NCBI GenBank assembly: GCA_017468925.1
Contig: JAFUHI010000002.1
Span: forward strand, 1 to 64,000
DNA: 64,000 nt
Source of the DNA: Bacilli bacterium
GTDB taxonomy: Bacteria > Bacillota_I > Bacilli_A > RFN20 > CAG-826
Direction of reading: 5' to 3'
The notes under the pieces are model-generated. The model saw only the letters and a program-made list of their open reading frames with translations. It had not been told where the DNA came from and made no database searches. Of this stretch, positions 8,298-17,499 are shown one piece after another. Made by a program: the position numbers and the translations under genes. Position 1 is the first letter of the stretch, and each line of letters starts with the position of its first letter.

Positions 8298-9347
8298 ATG
8301 AAAATTAAAACGGTGTTGCTCTTATTGCCTTTGCTAGCCTTATCGGCCTGTAACAAAGTTGAAACCAAAGCCACCGAATTCAAATATTGGAATGAATGTG
8401 ATTCCTTATCCGCTTTGAAGGAATATGTGGAAGATGTTACAAATTCCTCATCAGAAAATTTCATTCCAAAAGAGAAAAGAATTGCCACATTCGATATGGA
8501 TGGCACTTTTTATGGCGAATTATTCTGTGAATATCATGGCCAAGCTTATCTAGAATACAGAATGCTTGAATATAGAGCGTTGGAAGATGAGACATACACC
8601 GCTCCAGATTCAGTCAAGGAAGCGGGGCAAGCCATTAAGGATTTCATCGAAAATGGCACCGCTTTGCCAAGCGGATTCGATATGATCCACGCTAGAGCGG
8701 CGGCAACCGCTTATGCGGACATGAGCCTAAAGGAATTCGATGAATATTGTAAGAATTATCTTTCCAAACCCGCCTGGGGATTTGAGAACATGACTTATGG
8801 AGAGGCGTTCTATCAGCCAATGCTAGAGGTATTCGATTATCTAGAAGAGAATGATTTCACCTATTACGTCGTCACTGGATCTGATAGATTCATCTGTCGT
8901 TCTTTGGTGTGCGATGCATTAGGAATCGCACCAAATAGAGTAATAGGGATGGATGTCGAGCTAAAAGCCAAAAACCAAGGCGATACCGCCCCATTAAGCT
9001 ATCTATATGATGCAAAAAACGATGACATCATCAGAACCGATAACCTTCTCATCAAGAACCTAAAGATGAATAAGGTCAAGCAAATCGCCCAGGAAATCGG
9101 AATCCAGCCAGTCCTTTCCTTTGGCAATAGTGGTGGTGACGCTTCGATGCATAATTATGCTTTATCTAATCCGGACTATAGAAGCGCGGCCTTTATGCTT
9201 ATCGCAGACGATAATGTTAGAGACTACGCCACACCGGAAAAGGCAATTAAATTAGGCGAGGAATGGAAAGAAGATGGGTATCATGTCATCTCCATGAAGG
9301 ATGACTTCAAAACCATCTATAAGACCGACGCTAGGAAATTACATTAA
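8298..9347 (+). CDS. Lipoprotein HAD-superfamily phosphatase (349 aa)
   Basis: A lipoprotein signal peptide (LSAC, Cys18) is followed by a haloacid dehalogenase-type phosphatase domain. Motif I is DMDGT (nucleophile Asp66, acid/base Asp68), motif II is YYVVTGS (about residue 195), and the conserved acidic motif IV is FGNSGGDASM (about residue 276). It resembles the phosphoserine-phosphatase-like subgroup found as exported enzymes in gut bacteria. It would act outside the membrane on phosphate esters; the substrate is unknown. The gene stands alone, with GGAGG 10 bases before the ATG and a strong terminator after it. Confidence 0.85.
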   Translation: MKIKTVLLLLPLLALSACNKVETKATEFKYWNECDSLSALKEYVEDVTNSSSENFIPKEKRIATFDMDGTFYGELFCEYHGQAYLEYRMLEYRALEDETYTAPDSVKEAGQAIKDFIENGTALPSGFDMIHARAAATAYADMSLKEFDEYCKNYLSKPAWGFENMTYGEAFYQPMLEVFDYLEENDFTYYVVTGSDRFICRSLVCDALGIAPNRVIGMDVELKAKNQGDTAPLSYLYDAKNDDIIRTDNLLIKNLKMNKVKQIAQEIGIQPVLSFGNSGGDASMHNYALSNPDYRSAAFMLIADDNVRDYATPEKAIKLGEEWKEDGYHVISMKDDFKTIYKTDARKLH

Positions 9348-9378
9348 TTATTTGCGGAGACTAACGCGAAAAAACGAT

Positions 9379-9410
9379 AACTGCCCAGGATAAAATGGGC
9401 AGTTTTCTTG
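9379..9410 (+). terminator. Rho-independent terminator after the HAD lipoprotein gene
   Basis: A perfect 9-bp stem, AACTGCCCA with TGGGCAGTT (9379-9387 / 9396-9404), is followed by TTTTCTTGT. Confidence 0.9.
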
Positions 9411-9505
9411 TCTTCGGTTTGAACTACCGAGCATTCCTCGGTTGCTTAATCATCTATTTCTTGTACGCTTGAACAAATAATAACTATAGCGATGTTAAAT
9501 ATTTT

Positions 9506-11413
9506 TTACCAAATGATAATGCGCTTCTCTTCCGGTATATACATTCTATCGTCTTTGGTGACACCGAACGCCTCATACCATTCTTTGAAATTGCGAGGCT
9601 GCATATTCGCTCTTAATTCGGCAGGGGAATGGACGTCGCTAGCGAGGAGCAATTGGATTATTTGCTCTTTGGCTTTTTGACACCAGACTTTAGCCCAGTT
9701 GATGAAATAGGATTTGTAGTCTGGGTCTTTTAAGGTGCTCATGATTTCTAGAGTTACCGCCATGCCTCCGTTATCGGCGATGTTTTCGGAGACGACCAAT
9801 TCTCCGTTGACTTTGCCGCCGTGATATTCAATGCCATCGAATTGCTCAATCATATCCTTTGTTAGTTTCTCAAAAGCTTTGAAGTCGCTTTCTTTCCACC
9901 AATTGGCAAGGTTGCCATTCTCATCGAATTTGGCACCGTTATTATCGAAAGCGTGTGAGATTTCATGGCCAATAACCGCGCCAATCCCGCCTAAATTCTC
10001 AGAAAGAGATTGATTTAAGGAATAGAATGGCTTCTGGAGAATGGCGGCAGGGAAGGTGATGTCATTGGAGTTAGGATTATATGATGCATTGACCATATGT
10101 CCTGGCATGCCCCATTCACTGCGATCGACTGGCTTGTGTAACCTATTAAGATTATCTATTAGAGTGCATTGATAGACTTTCAATCTAGAATCGTAGAATG
10201 ATTTGCTTTCATCTAAAGTTAGTTGCTTATAGAAGTCCTTCACTTCATCTGGATAGCCCATCTTTATTTTGATGGTCGATAATTTCAAGATGGCTTTCTC
10301 TTTGGTCTCTTCTGAAAGGAAGGTGTTTTTCCTAACTCTAGTTTTGTATGTCTCGATGATTTTCTTGACCATCTCAACAACATCTTTTTTGGCTTCCTCG
10401 CCAAAGTAGGTGCGGCCATAATAGACTCCTATTGGATCTGAATAGAGCCCAGAAGCGATTTGATAGGCTTGTTTTTCGATAGTCGGATCTTTCTCCACAC
10501 CAGTCAAGGCTCTACGGTATATTCTTCCTAACGAAGCTAAATCAACGCTTAAAGAGCCAGAGGCGCTTAGTAATGTTTTCACATAGCACCAATGGATGAA
10601 TAATGGGAAGGTTTCTTTTGAAAAATAGGAAGAGAAATTCTTGATGGCCTTAGGATCGTAGACGATTATTGTCTTTGGAGCCTTATCGCCATAAATCTGC
10701 TTCAGTAGATTCTTCAATGAGAATGGAGCAAGGTATTTTTCAACTTCATCCAAATCCATTGGGTTGTAAGTGGCGACATAATCCGCCCACTCGACTTGGC
10801 TTTTGACTTGCTTTGCCACCAAAGCGTCGAACGCCAATGTATCGGCGGCAAATTGCTCTTTTTCCTCTTCGCTAAGCGGGGTGAAAGAAAGAACTGCCTT
10901 AACCATCTGAGAATAGATATTTAGCAAAGCGGGTCCCGCTGGATTGCCTTCAGCGTAATAAGTGGTATCTGGCAAAATGATATCTGGTCCAACGATGATG
11001 AAGGAGTTTTTCAAAGCATCCTGCATATCTGGTTGGACAGCGCATTGGATTGGCAGTTCTGCTCTTTTTAGAAGCAATTCATACGATTTCTCGTTCAATT
11101 CCTCAACGGTTTTGATGTTTTTTATTTCTTCAAGAAGTGGAAGAACTGGCTTTATGCCTTCTTCGTTCCTTCTCTTTTCATCCTTTGCTTGGCGATATAG
11201 TTTTATAGCGTCCTCAAAGCCAAGGATGTCAGGGATTTCCTTTTCTCCTGAGGCAAGTTTGGCAAAATCTTCCATCAATAATTTTTCTACGCCTTCATCG
11301 AGTTCGGCAAATCCGCCTGTGGTGGGTCTATCTTCTGGTATAACAGCCTTCTCAAGCCATTCTCCGTTGACTGATTGATATAAATCGTCCTGAATTCTAA
11401 TTTTTTCGCTCAT
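9506..11413 (-). CDS. pepO: M13-family zinc endopeptidase, PepO-type (635 aa)
   Basis: This is a neprilysin-like zinc metallopeptidase, full length for bacterial PepO. The zinc site is HEISH (about residue 484) and the second site is ENIADNGG (about residue 543), giving the third zinc ligand. The conserved 'NPNSNDITFPAAILQKPF' stretch precedes the catalytic site and 'VHSPAELRAN' lies near the end. There is no signal peptide, so it is cytosolic, cutting oligopeptides taken up by the cell. The ATG at 11413 follows AGAGGAAC. It is divergent from the AraC-type regulator gene across a 163-base AT-rich spacer. Confidence 0.95.
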   Translation of the reverse strand: MSEKIRIQDDLYQSVNGEWLEKAVIPEDRPTTGGFAELDEGVEKLLMEDFAKLASGEKEIPDILGFEDAIKLYRQAKDEKRRNEEGIKPVLPLLEEIKNIKTVEELNEKSYELLLKRAELPIQCAVQPDMQDALKNSFIIVGPDIILPDTTYYAEGNPAGPALLNIYSQMVKAVLSFTPLSEEEKEQFAADTLAFDALVAKQVKSQVEWADYVATYNPMDLDEVEKYLAPFSLKNLLKQIYGDKAPKTIIVYDPKAIKNFSSYFSKETFPLFIHWCYVKTLLSASGSLSVDLASLGRIYRRALTGVEKDPTIEKQAYQIASGLYSDPIGVYYGRTYFGEEAKKDVVEMVKKIIETYKTRVRKNTFLSEETKEKAILKLSTIKIKMGYPDEVKDFYKQLTLDESKSFYDSRLKVYQCTLIDNLNRLHKPVDRSEWGMPGHMVNASYNPNSNDITFPAAILQKPFYSLNQSLSENLGGIGAVIGHEISHAFDNNGAKFDENGNLANWWKESDFKAFEKLTKDMIEQFDGIEYHGGKVNGELVVSENIADNGGMAVTLEIMSTLKDPDYKSYFINWAKVWCQKAKEQIIQLLLASDVHSPAELRANMQPRNFKEWYEAFGVTKDDRMYIPEEKRIIIW

Positions 11414-11576
11414 ACGCGTTCCTCTTTTCTTTTTATTTAATAATAATTATCGTGTATTTTAACTGCAATATATTATATTTTGTTCAATAATTAAGTTAAT
11501 TTTTAGCATTTATACGATTTTACAAAAACCACGGATTATCTATAATAGTGGTATTAGTCTGTTCAAAATTTGACAT

Positions 11577-12350
11577 ATGAACAAAAAATCCAGATATTAT
11601 TTGTCAGATGCGGATGCGGTGTCGCATATCTACCTCAAGGAAGATCCTGCTTTAAGCGATGATCCGCATTTCCACGATTCGATTGAGTTCGTTTTCATAA
11701 CGAACGGCAGAGTAAAAGCCCATTTGGAGCAAAAAGAGAAAGATTTAAGTTCTCTCGACATATTTTTCGTTGAGAGTTATGAGACGCATTATTATGAGGC
11801 GATAGATAGCGATATATCCGCGATCGTCCTTGTTTTATCTAGAGAATATATTCAGACATTCAGAGAATTGTATCCAAATCTTACCTTTGATACTTATTTG
11901 ACCAACAAAGAGGCCAATAAGGAATTGTTTGATTTGATGAAAGAATGGTTAAAGAAAGGCAGCAACACCAAAATATTGAATTATGGCGAGACAAATCTAT
12001 TGTTCGCCTCTTTAATAAAGAAATATAAGATGATACCCAGACACGAATATGAAGGAGAGGTCTTGGAGAAAACCCTTCTCCGTTACATCCATCTCCATTA
12101 TTTGGAGGACATCTCTTTGGTCTCCATATCCAAAGAACTTGGATTCAGCCCGGAATATTGTTCAAAGATTCTTAAAAAATGCATCCCATGTGGATTTAGG
12201 TATTACATAAATTCATTAAGGATTAGAAAAGCAAAAGAGCTTCTTTCCGATAAATCTTTGAATCTTTCCCAGTCCGAAGTCCTATATCAATGCGGTTTTT
12301 CTAGCCCATCAACTTATTACCGCGTCAAAAAGCAAATCGAAAACGAATGA
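11577..12350 (+). CDS. AraC-family transcription regulator (257 aa)
   Basis: An N-terminal cupin-like sugar-sensing domain ('HFHDSIEFVFI' near residue 31) is joined to a C-terminal double helix-turn-helix (about 160-255, with 'ISLVSISKELGFSPEYCSKILKK' and 'VLYQCGFSSPSTYYR'). It heads the first sugar locus and ends only 28 bases before the surface-protein start, so it probably belongs to the same transcript and activates it when the sugar is present. TATAAT lies about 40 bases upstream of the ATG (near 11540). No Shine-Dalgarno is seen. Confidence 0.9.
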   Translation: MNKKSRYYLSDADAVSHIYLKEDPALSDDPHFHDSIEFVFITNGRVKAHLEQKEKDLSSLDIFFVESYETHYYEAIDSDISAIVLVLSREYIQTFRELYPNLTFDTYLTNKEANKELFDLMKEWLKKGSNTKILNYGETNLLFASLIKKYKMIPRHEYEGEVLEKTLLRYIHLHYLEDISLVSISKELGFSPEYCSKILKKCIPCGFRYYINSLRIRKAKELLSDKSLNLSQSEVLYQCGFSSPSTYYRVKKQIENE

Positions 12351-12378
12351 ACTATATATTAAAGTAAGGAGTATGTAT

Positions 12379-14865
12379 ATGAAGATTAAGAAATTAATGA
12401 TGACTATGTTAGGTGCCTTGGCGATTGGATTATCTTCCATCGGTGTCATCTCTTTCGAAAAGATAAGCGAAACCCATGCGGATTCCGCTTCTTTAGGGGA
12501 ATTTAGCCTAAGCTCAGTCAAGTCGGTCGATGTATTTAATGACCCAACTAACCCGAACCATATGGTGTTTTTCTGGGTAAGTGGAACAGATTATCCAGAC
12601 GTGGATGGGGAAGCCTGCGACCAACAGAAAATACCCGCTTCAATATTGAATGAGGTGTGCAATTTCTCCACCCATTTATTGATGGACGGCGCTACTCCTA
12701 ACATCATCACCAGCGAAGTGTATTTGAATATGTGGCAAAGGCATCCGGTTTTCACCTTGATGCCGGAAGGGAACGCCAATCATTCCAATCTAGTCATGAG
12801 AAAAGGATTTAGAATTCCTTCATATTCATACATCAAGGGCGGGACTCCTTCGTATTACGAGGCGGATAAAGATTATCTGCTTACTAGAACAGGCAACTCC
12901 AGAGTCCATCAGGAATTCAATGACTGGGAGGTAAGTGAGTTTGTCCCGGGCGCGGCCAAAATCGAGAAAGTCGAATCATATGTCGATAACGCTAACGAGT
13001 TTTTGACATTCACCTTGTCGGGACCAGAAATCGATTACCCAATGCAATCCGGTGTAGGCAATTTCCATTTCTCAATGGATAATGTTTCGACGTTGCTGCC
13101 GAATTTCAAAGAAAAAGTAAAACTATATGATGGAAGTGGCAACCCTCTTTCTTATGATTTCGCGAATTTATTAACCATCGATTTGTGGACTAGATACCCA
13201 ACGATTTCTGTGGGTTTGGATTTATTGCCGCAAGCTAGAAAGATAACAATCGAAGATGGATTGATCTTGCCTTCCTATGCCAAATACAATAACGACACTT
13301 CAAGCGCTCTATATGATGGATATACGACCACCAATTCGCTAAGCGTCAAATTGGACGATTCCGTAGAGCACACTCAGGCATCGATTCTAGTTTGGGAGAA
13401 TGATGAAATCCAAGAAATCGGTGTTGTCTCCATGGACAATTTATTCACCCAGCATCCATATGCTGACGACAATGCAAATGAATTCGCCATCTTCCAGTTT
13501 TCAACTCCAACCGACTTTGCTTCCGTTCCGGTTTTGAAATGGGATAGCAATAAATATCCTTTATTCACCAACACCGCCACCCATTTTATAGCCTATGATG
13601 AAAATGATTCCATCATCCCAACCGCCCAAAACAAAATATTAGATGTTTATTTCACCTGGTATGGCAAGACAAATTCGATAAGCATCATGATTGAAGGGCT
13701 AGCCGCGGCTAGAAGAATTGAATTAAAAGCAGGTTTGATTTTCCCATCTTACGCTTACTATATGGGCAATGTCCAAAGCGATACTTATGGCTATTATTCC
13801 TTGGACAATGATTACGATTTCATAATCAAAAGCGGTCATGCCCATACCCAAGATTCGATAAATGAATGGTCTTTGCCTTCCTGCCTAATCGAATTCTATG
13901 ACGAGAACGATACGATGATCGAATCGTTGAGCGAGGAGGCGGAATGTGGAAAAACATACACTCTACCTGGACCAATCTCCAAACGTGGATATGATGGGAC
14001 TTGGGTTGTGGTGGAACCAGTGGGATTAACCATTATGAATAACACTTTAACCATCCCTAATAATCCGACCATCATCAAGATAAAGATGAGCTATGCGAAA
14101 AGGACATATTACCTTTCTTTTGAAGGAGTTGAAGTAGAGCCTATCGCCATTCAAATCGGAGATGCAATTCCTTCATTGCCTTCTATTCCTTTAGTCACTG
14201 GAAAAACGGGGATGTGGATGGTGGATAATGAAGTAATAAAAGAAGGCGATATTTGGAACTATGATGAGAACAAAGTCGCTACCGCTTACTATGAAGATGC
14301 AATATGCACAATCACCTTCGTAAGCAATGGCGGAAATGAAATAGAACCAATAGAAATAATATACAATAACCCTGCAGAAACCCTACCAATCCCAGAAAAA
14401 GAAGGATATTTCTTCGCTGGATGGTATGAAGACGAGACCTTAACAAAACAATTCGTAGAAGGTGATATCGTAACCAAAGATTTGGTCTTATATGCATCTT
14501 GGCTTATCAAATGCACAGTCCATTTCGATACGAATGGAGGATCTTCAGTCGAGGATGTTATAGTAGGCAAAGGAAATACAATTTCTACTCCGGTTACCCC
14601 GACCAAAGCGGGATATATATTCGATGGTTGGACCCTTAACGGCAACGACTTTGATTTCTCCACCCCAATAGAAGAAGACATCACTTTGGTGGCCAAATGG
14701 AAAGTTGATCCTTCTTCATCATCTACGCCTTCTAGCGTTGATCCTGCCCCTTCGACCAATAACAATGTGAATGTCGGTTTGGTAATCGCTATAGTGGTGG
14801 CCTCATTCATCTTGCTTGGCGGCATCGTCTCTTTGATCTTTATTCTTCTAAGGAAAAGAAAATAA
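12379..14865 (+). CDS. Membrane-anchored surface protein with three unnamed repeat modules and InlB repeats (828 aa)
   Basis: The start at 12379 is preferred over the ATG 6 bases earlier because AAGGAG then has a 7-base spacing. A signal peptide is followed by three modules of about 150 residues, each ending in a conserved strand of the type 'hxhxxGhxhPSY' (GFRIPSYSY, GLILPSYAKY, GLIFPSYAYY). Two to three InlB-type repeats ending 'FAGWYED' and 'FDGWTLNG' come next, then a Ser/Pro/Asn linker, a transmembrane helix and a KRK tail; there is no LPXTG. The same module is present in the protein encoded at 22914. The position between the regulator and the transporter suggests glycan capture at the cell surface (inference). 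The module is not one I recognise. Confidence 0.8.
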   Translation: MKIKKLMMTMLGALAIGLSSIGVISFEKISETHADSASLGEFSLSSVKSVDVFNDPTNPNHMVFFWVSGTDYPDVDGEACDQQKIPASILNEVCNFSTHLLMDGATPNIITSEVYLNMWQRHPVFTLMPEGNANHSNLVMRKGFRIPSYSYIKGGTPSYYEADKDYLLTRTGNSRVHQEFNDWEVSEFVPGAAKIEKVESYVDNANEFLTFTLSGPEIDYPMQSGVGNFHFSMDNVSTLLPNFKEKVKLYDGSGNPLSYDFANLLTIDLWTRYPTISVGLDLLPQARKITIEDGLILPSYAKYNNDTSSALYDGYTTTNSLSVKLDDSVEHTQASILVWENDEIQEIGVVSMDNLFTQHPYADDNANEFAIFQFSTPTDFASVPVLKWDSNKYPLFTNTATHFIAYDENDSIIPTAQNKILDVYFTWYGKTNSISIMIEGLAAARRIELKAGLIFPSYAYYMGNVQSDTYGYYSLDNDYDFIIKSGHAHTQDSINEWSLPSCLIEFYDENDTMIESLSEEAECGKTYTLPGPISKRGYDGTWVVVEPVGLTIMNNTLTIPNNPTIIKIKMSYAKRTYYLSFEGVEVEPIAIQIGDAIPSLPSIPLVTGKTGMWMVDNEVIKEGDIWNYDENKVATAYYEDAICTITFVSNGGNEIEPIEIIYNNPAETLPIPEKEGYFFAGWYEDETLTKQFVEGDIVTKDLVLYASWLIKCTVHFDTNGGSSVEDVIVGKGNTISTPVTPTKAGYIFDGWTLNGNDFDFSTPIEEDITLVAKWKVDPSSSSTPSSVDPAPSTNNNVNVGLVIAIVVASFILLGGIVSLIFILLRKRK

Positions 14866-14868
14866 TAG

Positions 14869-15603
14869 ATGCCAGAAATAAGTCTTAAAAACCTTGCAGT
14901 TTCATATTCTCTTCCCAAAAAGAAGGTTTTTAAGGCCGTGGATGGATTGAACGCCACATTCAAAGATGGAGAATTCTCCATTATCATCGGTGCTTCAGGA
15001 TGTGGCAAAAGCACCTTGCTTAAATCTCTTTTGGGTCTTATCCCTTATCAAGGTGAGGCAAGGTTAGATGGAGTAAATCTATACGATTACACGATTGGTG
15101 AAAGGAATTTTGCCTATGTATCGCAGGAGATAGTCCTTCAACCCCATGTCACGATATTCGATAACATCGCCTATCCTTTGAAAATTAGAGGAGTGGATAA
15201 GAAAACAATTGTTGAGAAAGTCTTTGCTTTAGCCAAGGACCTCAATATTGAGGAATGCCTTTCAAGAAAGCCAAAGCACATATCTTTAGGCCAAGCCCAA
15301 AGGGTGGCGATTGCTAGAGCGTTAATCAAAAACGCCTCGTTTTATTTCTTCGATGAACCATTCTCAAACCTTGACCAAACCAATAGGGATGAAGGAAGAA
15401 AACTTATTACTGAGACGGTCAAAAAATATCATGCGAGTGCAATCTATGTCACCCATTCGATAAAAGAAGCCACGGCGATGGGGGATAAGATATTCGTGAT
15501 GGATAAAGGCAAATTCATCTTTGAGGGCACGCCTTTCGAACTGGTCAAATCGTCTATGCCAGAAATAGCATCATTAGTGAAAGCGGATGATTATGGAAAA
15601 TGA
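14869..15603 (+). CDS. Sugar-type ABC ATPase, short form (244 aa)
   Basis: Walker A is GASGCGKST (residues 41-49), the Q-loop is 'YVSQE', the signature is ISLGQ instead of LSGGQ (about residue 138), Walker B is FYFFDEP, and the switch His is in 'IYVTHS'. It is like MsmK/UgpC but lacks their C-terminal regulatory OB/TOBE domains. It presumably powers the permeases at 21087-22917, since Gram-positive sugar loci usually borrow a shared ATPase encoded elsewhere. The start lies 4 bases after the surface-protein stop with no clear Shine-Dalgarno, so coupling is likely. It is a paralogue of the ATPase at 54211 and leads the first copy of a repeated four-gene cassette. Confidence 0.85.
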   Translation: MPEISLKNLAVSYSLPKKKVFKAVDGLNATFKDGEFSIIIGASGCGKSTLLKSLLGLIPYQGEARLDGVNLYDYTIGERNFAYVSQEIVLQPHVTIFDNIAYPLKIRGVDKKTIVEKVFALAKDLNIEECLSRKPKHISLGQAQRVAIARALIKNASFYFFDEPFSNLDQTNRDEGRKLITETVKKYHASAIYVTHSIKEATAMGDKIFVMDKGKFIFEGTPFELVKSSMPEIASLVKADDYGK

Positions 15604-16084
15604 TAATTATTCGAAAATATCGTATTTGAGGATAAAGAAGAAAAAGGTTAATTACCTTACGATTTCCATTGTTATTTTGGTCTTTGGATTGGCGTTTTTG
15701 GGGCTATCCGCTTTATTTATCAATCCTAGTAGTGTCAATATCGTCAAATTGGTCGATTCGCTTGTGGTATCTTTGTCCACGTTGACCGCTTGCTTCTTTT
15801 TCATAGAAGGGTTTTGGCCCGCAAAAAGAAGAGCGGATCTCCTTTATAGGTTACTCACTGTCGATAGATATGAAGGAGAGATTAAAATCATTGATATCCA
15901 TAGCCCATATCTTGTCAGAAAAGGAATCGAGGCATATGAAATTGAAGCGGTGGATGAAGAAGGCAAAAGAATAAACTGTTATCTTGAATCGAATGTCGAA
16001 AACGATTTGGAGATAGGCAGAACATACAAAGTGATTCTAGCGATGAATTTCATCATCGGGGAAAAGAGGGTTGATAATGAATAA
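15593..16084 (+). CDS. Unnamed two-helix membrane protein of the ATPase cassette (163 aa)
   Basis: I do not recognise the family. Two transmembrane helices (about 22-45 and 55-73) are followed by a cytosolic domain of about 85 residues, beta-rich and ending near 'IGRTYKVI'. The paralogue at 54938 has the same layout and an 'IGKTYRIK' counterpart. The ATG at 15593 is chosen over 15587 because the paralogue starts at the same place relative to the ATPase stop. It overlaps the ATPase gene by 11 bases and the next gene by 8, so it is surely translated with them. A role in assembling or regulating the sugar transporter is an inference from position. Confidence 0.7.
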   Translation: MENDNYSKISYLRIKKKKVNYLTISIVILVFGLAFLGLSALFINPSSVNIVKLVDSLVVSLSTLTACFFFIEGFWPAKRRADLLYRLLTVDRYEGEIKIIDIHSPYLVRKGIEAYEIEAVDEEGKRINCYLESNVENDLEIGRTYKVILAMNFIIGEKRVDNE

Positions 16085-16664
16085 GACATTTAAGAAGACC
16101 CTCAAATATTGGTATGTCTACGCGACTGCAATTGCCATATCAGTCGCTGGAAGCATTTATTATTGCGACTTGATAAACCTCCCCCGAAACGAGGAAACGA
16201 TTTCCCTATTTGTGTCGACATATGGCAAGAATTCAAGCGAAATTCATTCGTATTTGAAGGCAAAATCCCCGCAATACTTACGCGAAATCAATTTATTCTG
16301 CATTGATCCCATGTCCGCGGATTTTGATTATTACATGGTCAACAAAGGATTGAATCAGGCCGATATTTTCATACTAAGAGAAGGATATCTTTTTGAAAAG
16401 CTTATCAACGATCAGTTCGCTCCATTAAAAAGTGACATCGTGAATGGATATTTTTCTTATGAAACTGATTCAAGCGGCAAAGGAATCTTATTCCATAAAA
16501 AAGATGAAGAGGACCATCCTTTAATAAGCGTTAAGAATGAAAAATACGATGACGAAAATTATTATATTTTTTATAGAGTCAATTCACTCCATATATCCGG
16601 CTTGAACGATTCGAAGTTCGATACGGCGCTAAAGTTTACAAAGGCATTGCTTGAATATGAATAA
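16077..16664 (+). CDS. Unnamed single-helix membrane protein with extracellular domain (195 aa)
   Basis: One N-terminal transmembrane helix (about 14-32) is followed by an extracellular domain of about 165 residues. It is clearly homologous to the protein at 55416 (shared 'LP..EE...LFV..Y', 'YLREI', 'DIFILRE' versus 'DMIIIPE'). The 'DIFIL.ES' type stretch recalls the middle of family-1 solute-binding proteins, so this may be a cut-down binding-protein-like fold; that is a guess. The ATG at 16077 is used; an upstream TTG at 16071 is less likely. It overlaps the previous stop by 8 bases and the next start by 8 bases. Confidence 0.65.
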   Translation: MNKTFKKTLKYWYVYATAIAISVAGSIYYCDLINLPRNEETISLFVSTYGKNSSEIHSYLKAKSPQYLREINLFCIDPMSADFDYYMVNKGLNQADIFILREGYLFEKLINDQFAPLKSDIVNGYFSYETDSSGKGILFHKKDEEDHPLISVKNEKYDDENYYIFYRVNSLHISGLNDSKFDTALKFTKALLEYE

Positions 16665-17499
16665 AAGAGGTTTGTATTCGTCTTCAGAATTTTCAAAGAA
16701 ACTCCTTCCTAAAAACAGAAGAGAGGTATTCTTCGATGTTTTCAAGATGCATTTCTTCTCCTTTGTGAAAATGGGATTGATATTTTTCTTTTTCTCTTTG
16801 CCTTTGCTCTCTCTCCATTTCATAAAGGACTATAGCTATATCGTCGCATCCGAGAATGATGTGAGCAATTCTATGGTGCTTATTATATGTACCGCATTGG
16901 AATTTATAGGCGTTATGATTCTTTCTATCCCTATCGCAGGGTTTGGGAAGATATACCACGAATATGCCTGGCTAGAGCCCGTGTTTTTCCTTAATGACTT
17001 CAAAGAAGGCATCAAAGAGAATATCGTCCCGACTTTGAAAAGCATGTTTATTTTATCGCTTAACATAGTCGCCTTCGATTTTGCTTATCTATTCTCTCCT
17101 TCAGGCTGGCTTATGGCTATTCCTTTTGGCGTGGGGATTGCTTTTATTCTACCTGTTGTCCTTCATGTCATTTTCATTAATTTCATCTACACGAATAAAT
17201 ATGGAGTTAACTTCAAATTAGGATGTTTCTTCTATTTGAAGCACATCATATCCACATTCCTATGTCTATTGCCATTGATCGCCCCGAAAGTCTATACAGC
17301 ATTCATCATGACCAACATCATTGCCTTGCTCACAAAATACGGGGTTTTGCTTGTCTATATCATATTTTTGGTTCCATTTATCTTTTTGGCCATTCAATTG
17401 AATGAGATGAGGATATTTGACATTCATATCAATATCCAAAGATTCCCGCATTTGGTGGATAAAGGGATGTATAAAGGGGGAGAAGAAGGAAATGAATGA
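16657..17499 (+). CDS. YesL/DUF624-like membrane protein (280 aa)
   Basis: This has five to six transmembrane segments with the layout of the YesL (DUF624) family, whose genes usually lie beside ABC sugar transporters and are thought to assist them. It is longer than the roughly 210 residues usual for YesL. The ATG at 16657 overlaps the previous stop by 8 bases; an in-frame TTG lies 6 bases upstream. The paralogue at 56005 shares the N-terminal 'R.E.FFD' segment and the C-terminal 'F..P..VDKG.YK' motif. An AT-rich hairpin follows the stop, so the cassette may end here. Confidence 0.75.
   Translation: MNKRGLYSSSEFSKKLLPKNRREVFFDVFKMHFFSFVKMGLIFFFFSLPLLSLHFIKDYSYIVASENDVSNSMVLIICTALEFIGVMILSIPIAGFGKIYHEYAWLEPVFFLNDFKEGIKENIVPTLKSMFILSLNIVAFDFAYLFSPSGWLMAIPFGVGIAFILPVVLHVIFINFIYTNKYGVNFKLGCFFYLKHIISTFLCLLPLIAPKVYTAFIMTNIIALLTKYGVLLVYIIFLVPFIFLAIQLNEMRIFDIHINIQRFPHLVDKGMYKGGEEGNE

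Noticed and set aside
9427..9443. Perfect hairpin ACCGAG/CTCGGT near the pepO 3' end
   Set aside because: No T run on either strand, so I do not call it a terminator.
10962..11378. 138-codon plus-strand frame inside pepO
   Set aside because: Antisense shadow of a clear M13 peptidase; no ribosome site or domain.
11480..11566. TGTTCAA repeated twice upstream of the first AraC gene as a possible operator
   Set aside because: The copies are about 78 bp apart, short, and not in the 21-bp register expected for AraC proteins.
14289..15014. 241-codon minus-strand frame across the surface-protein and ATPase genes
   Set aside because: It is antisense to two well-supported genes and its translation has no domain.
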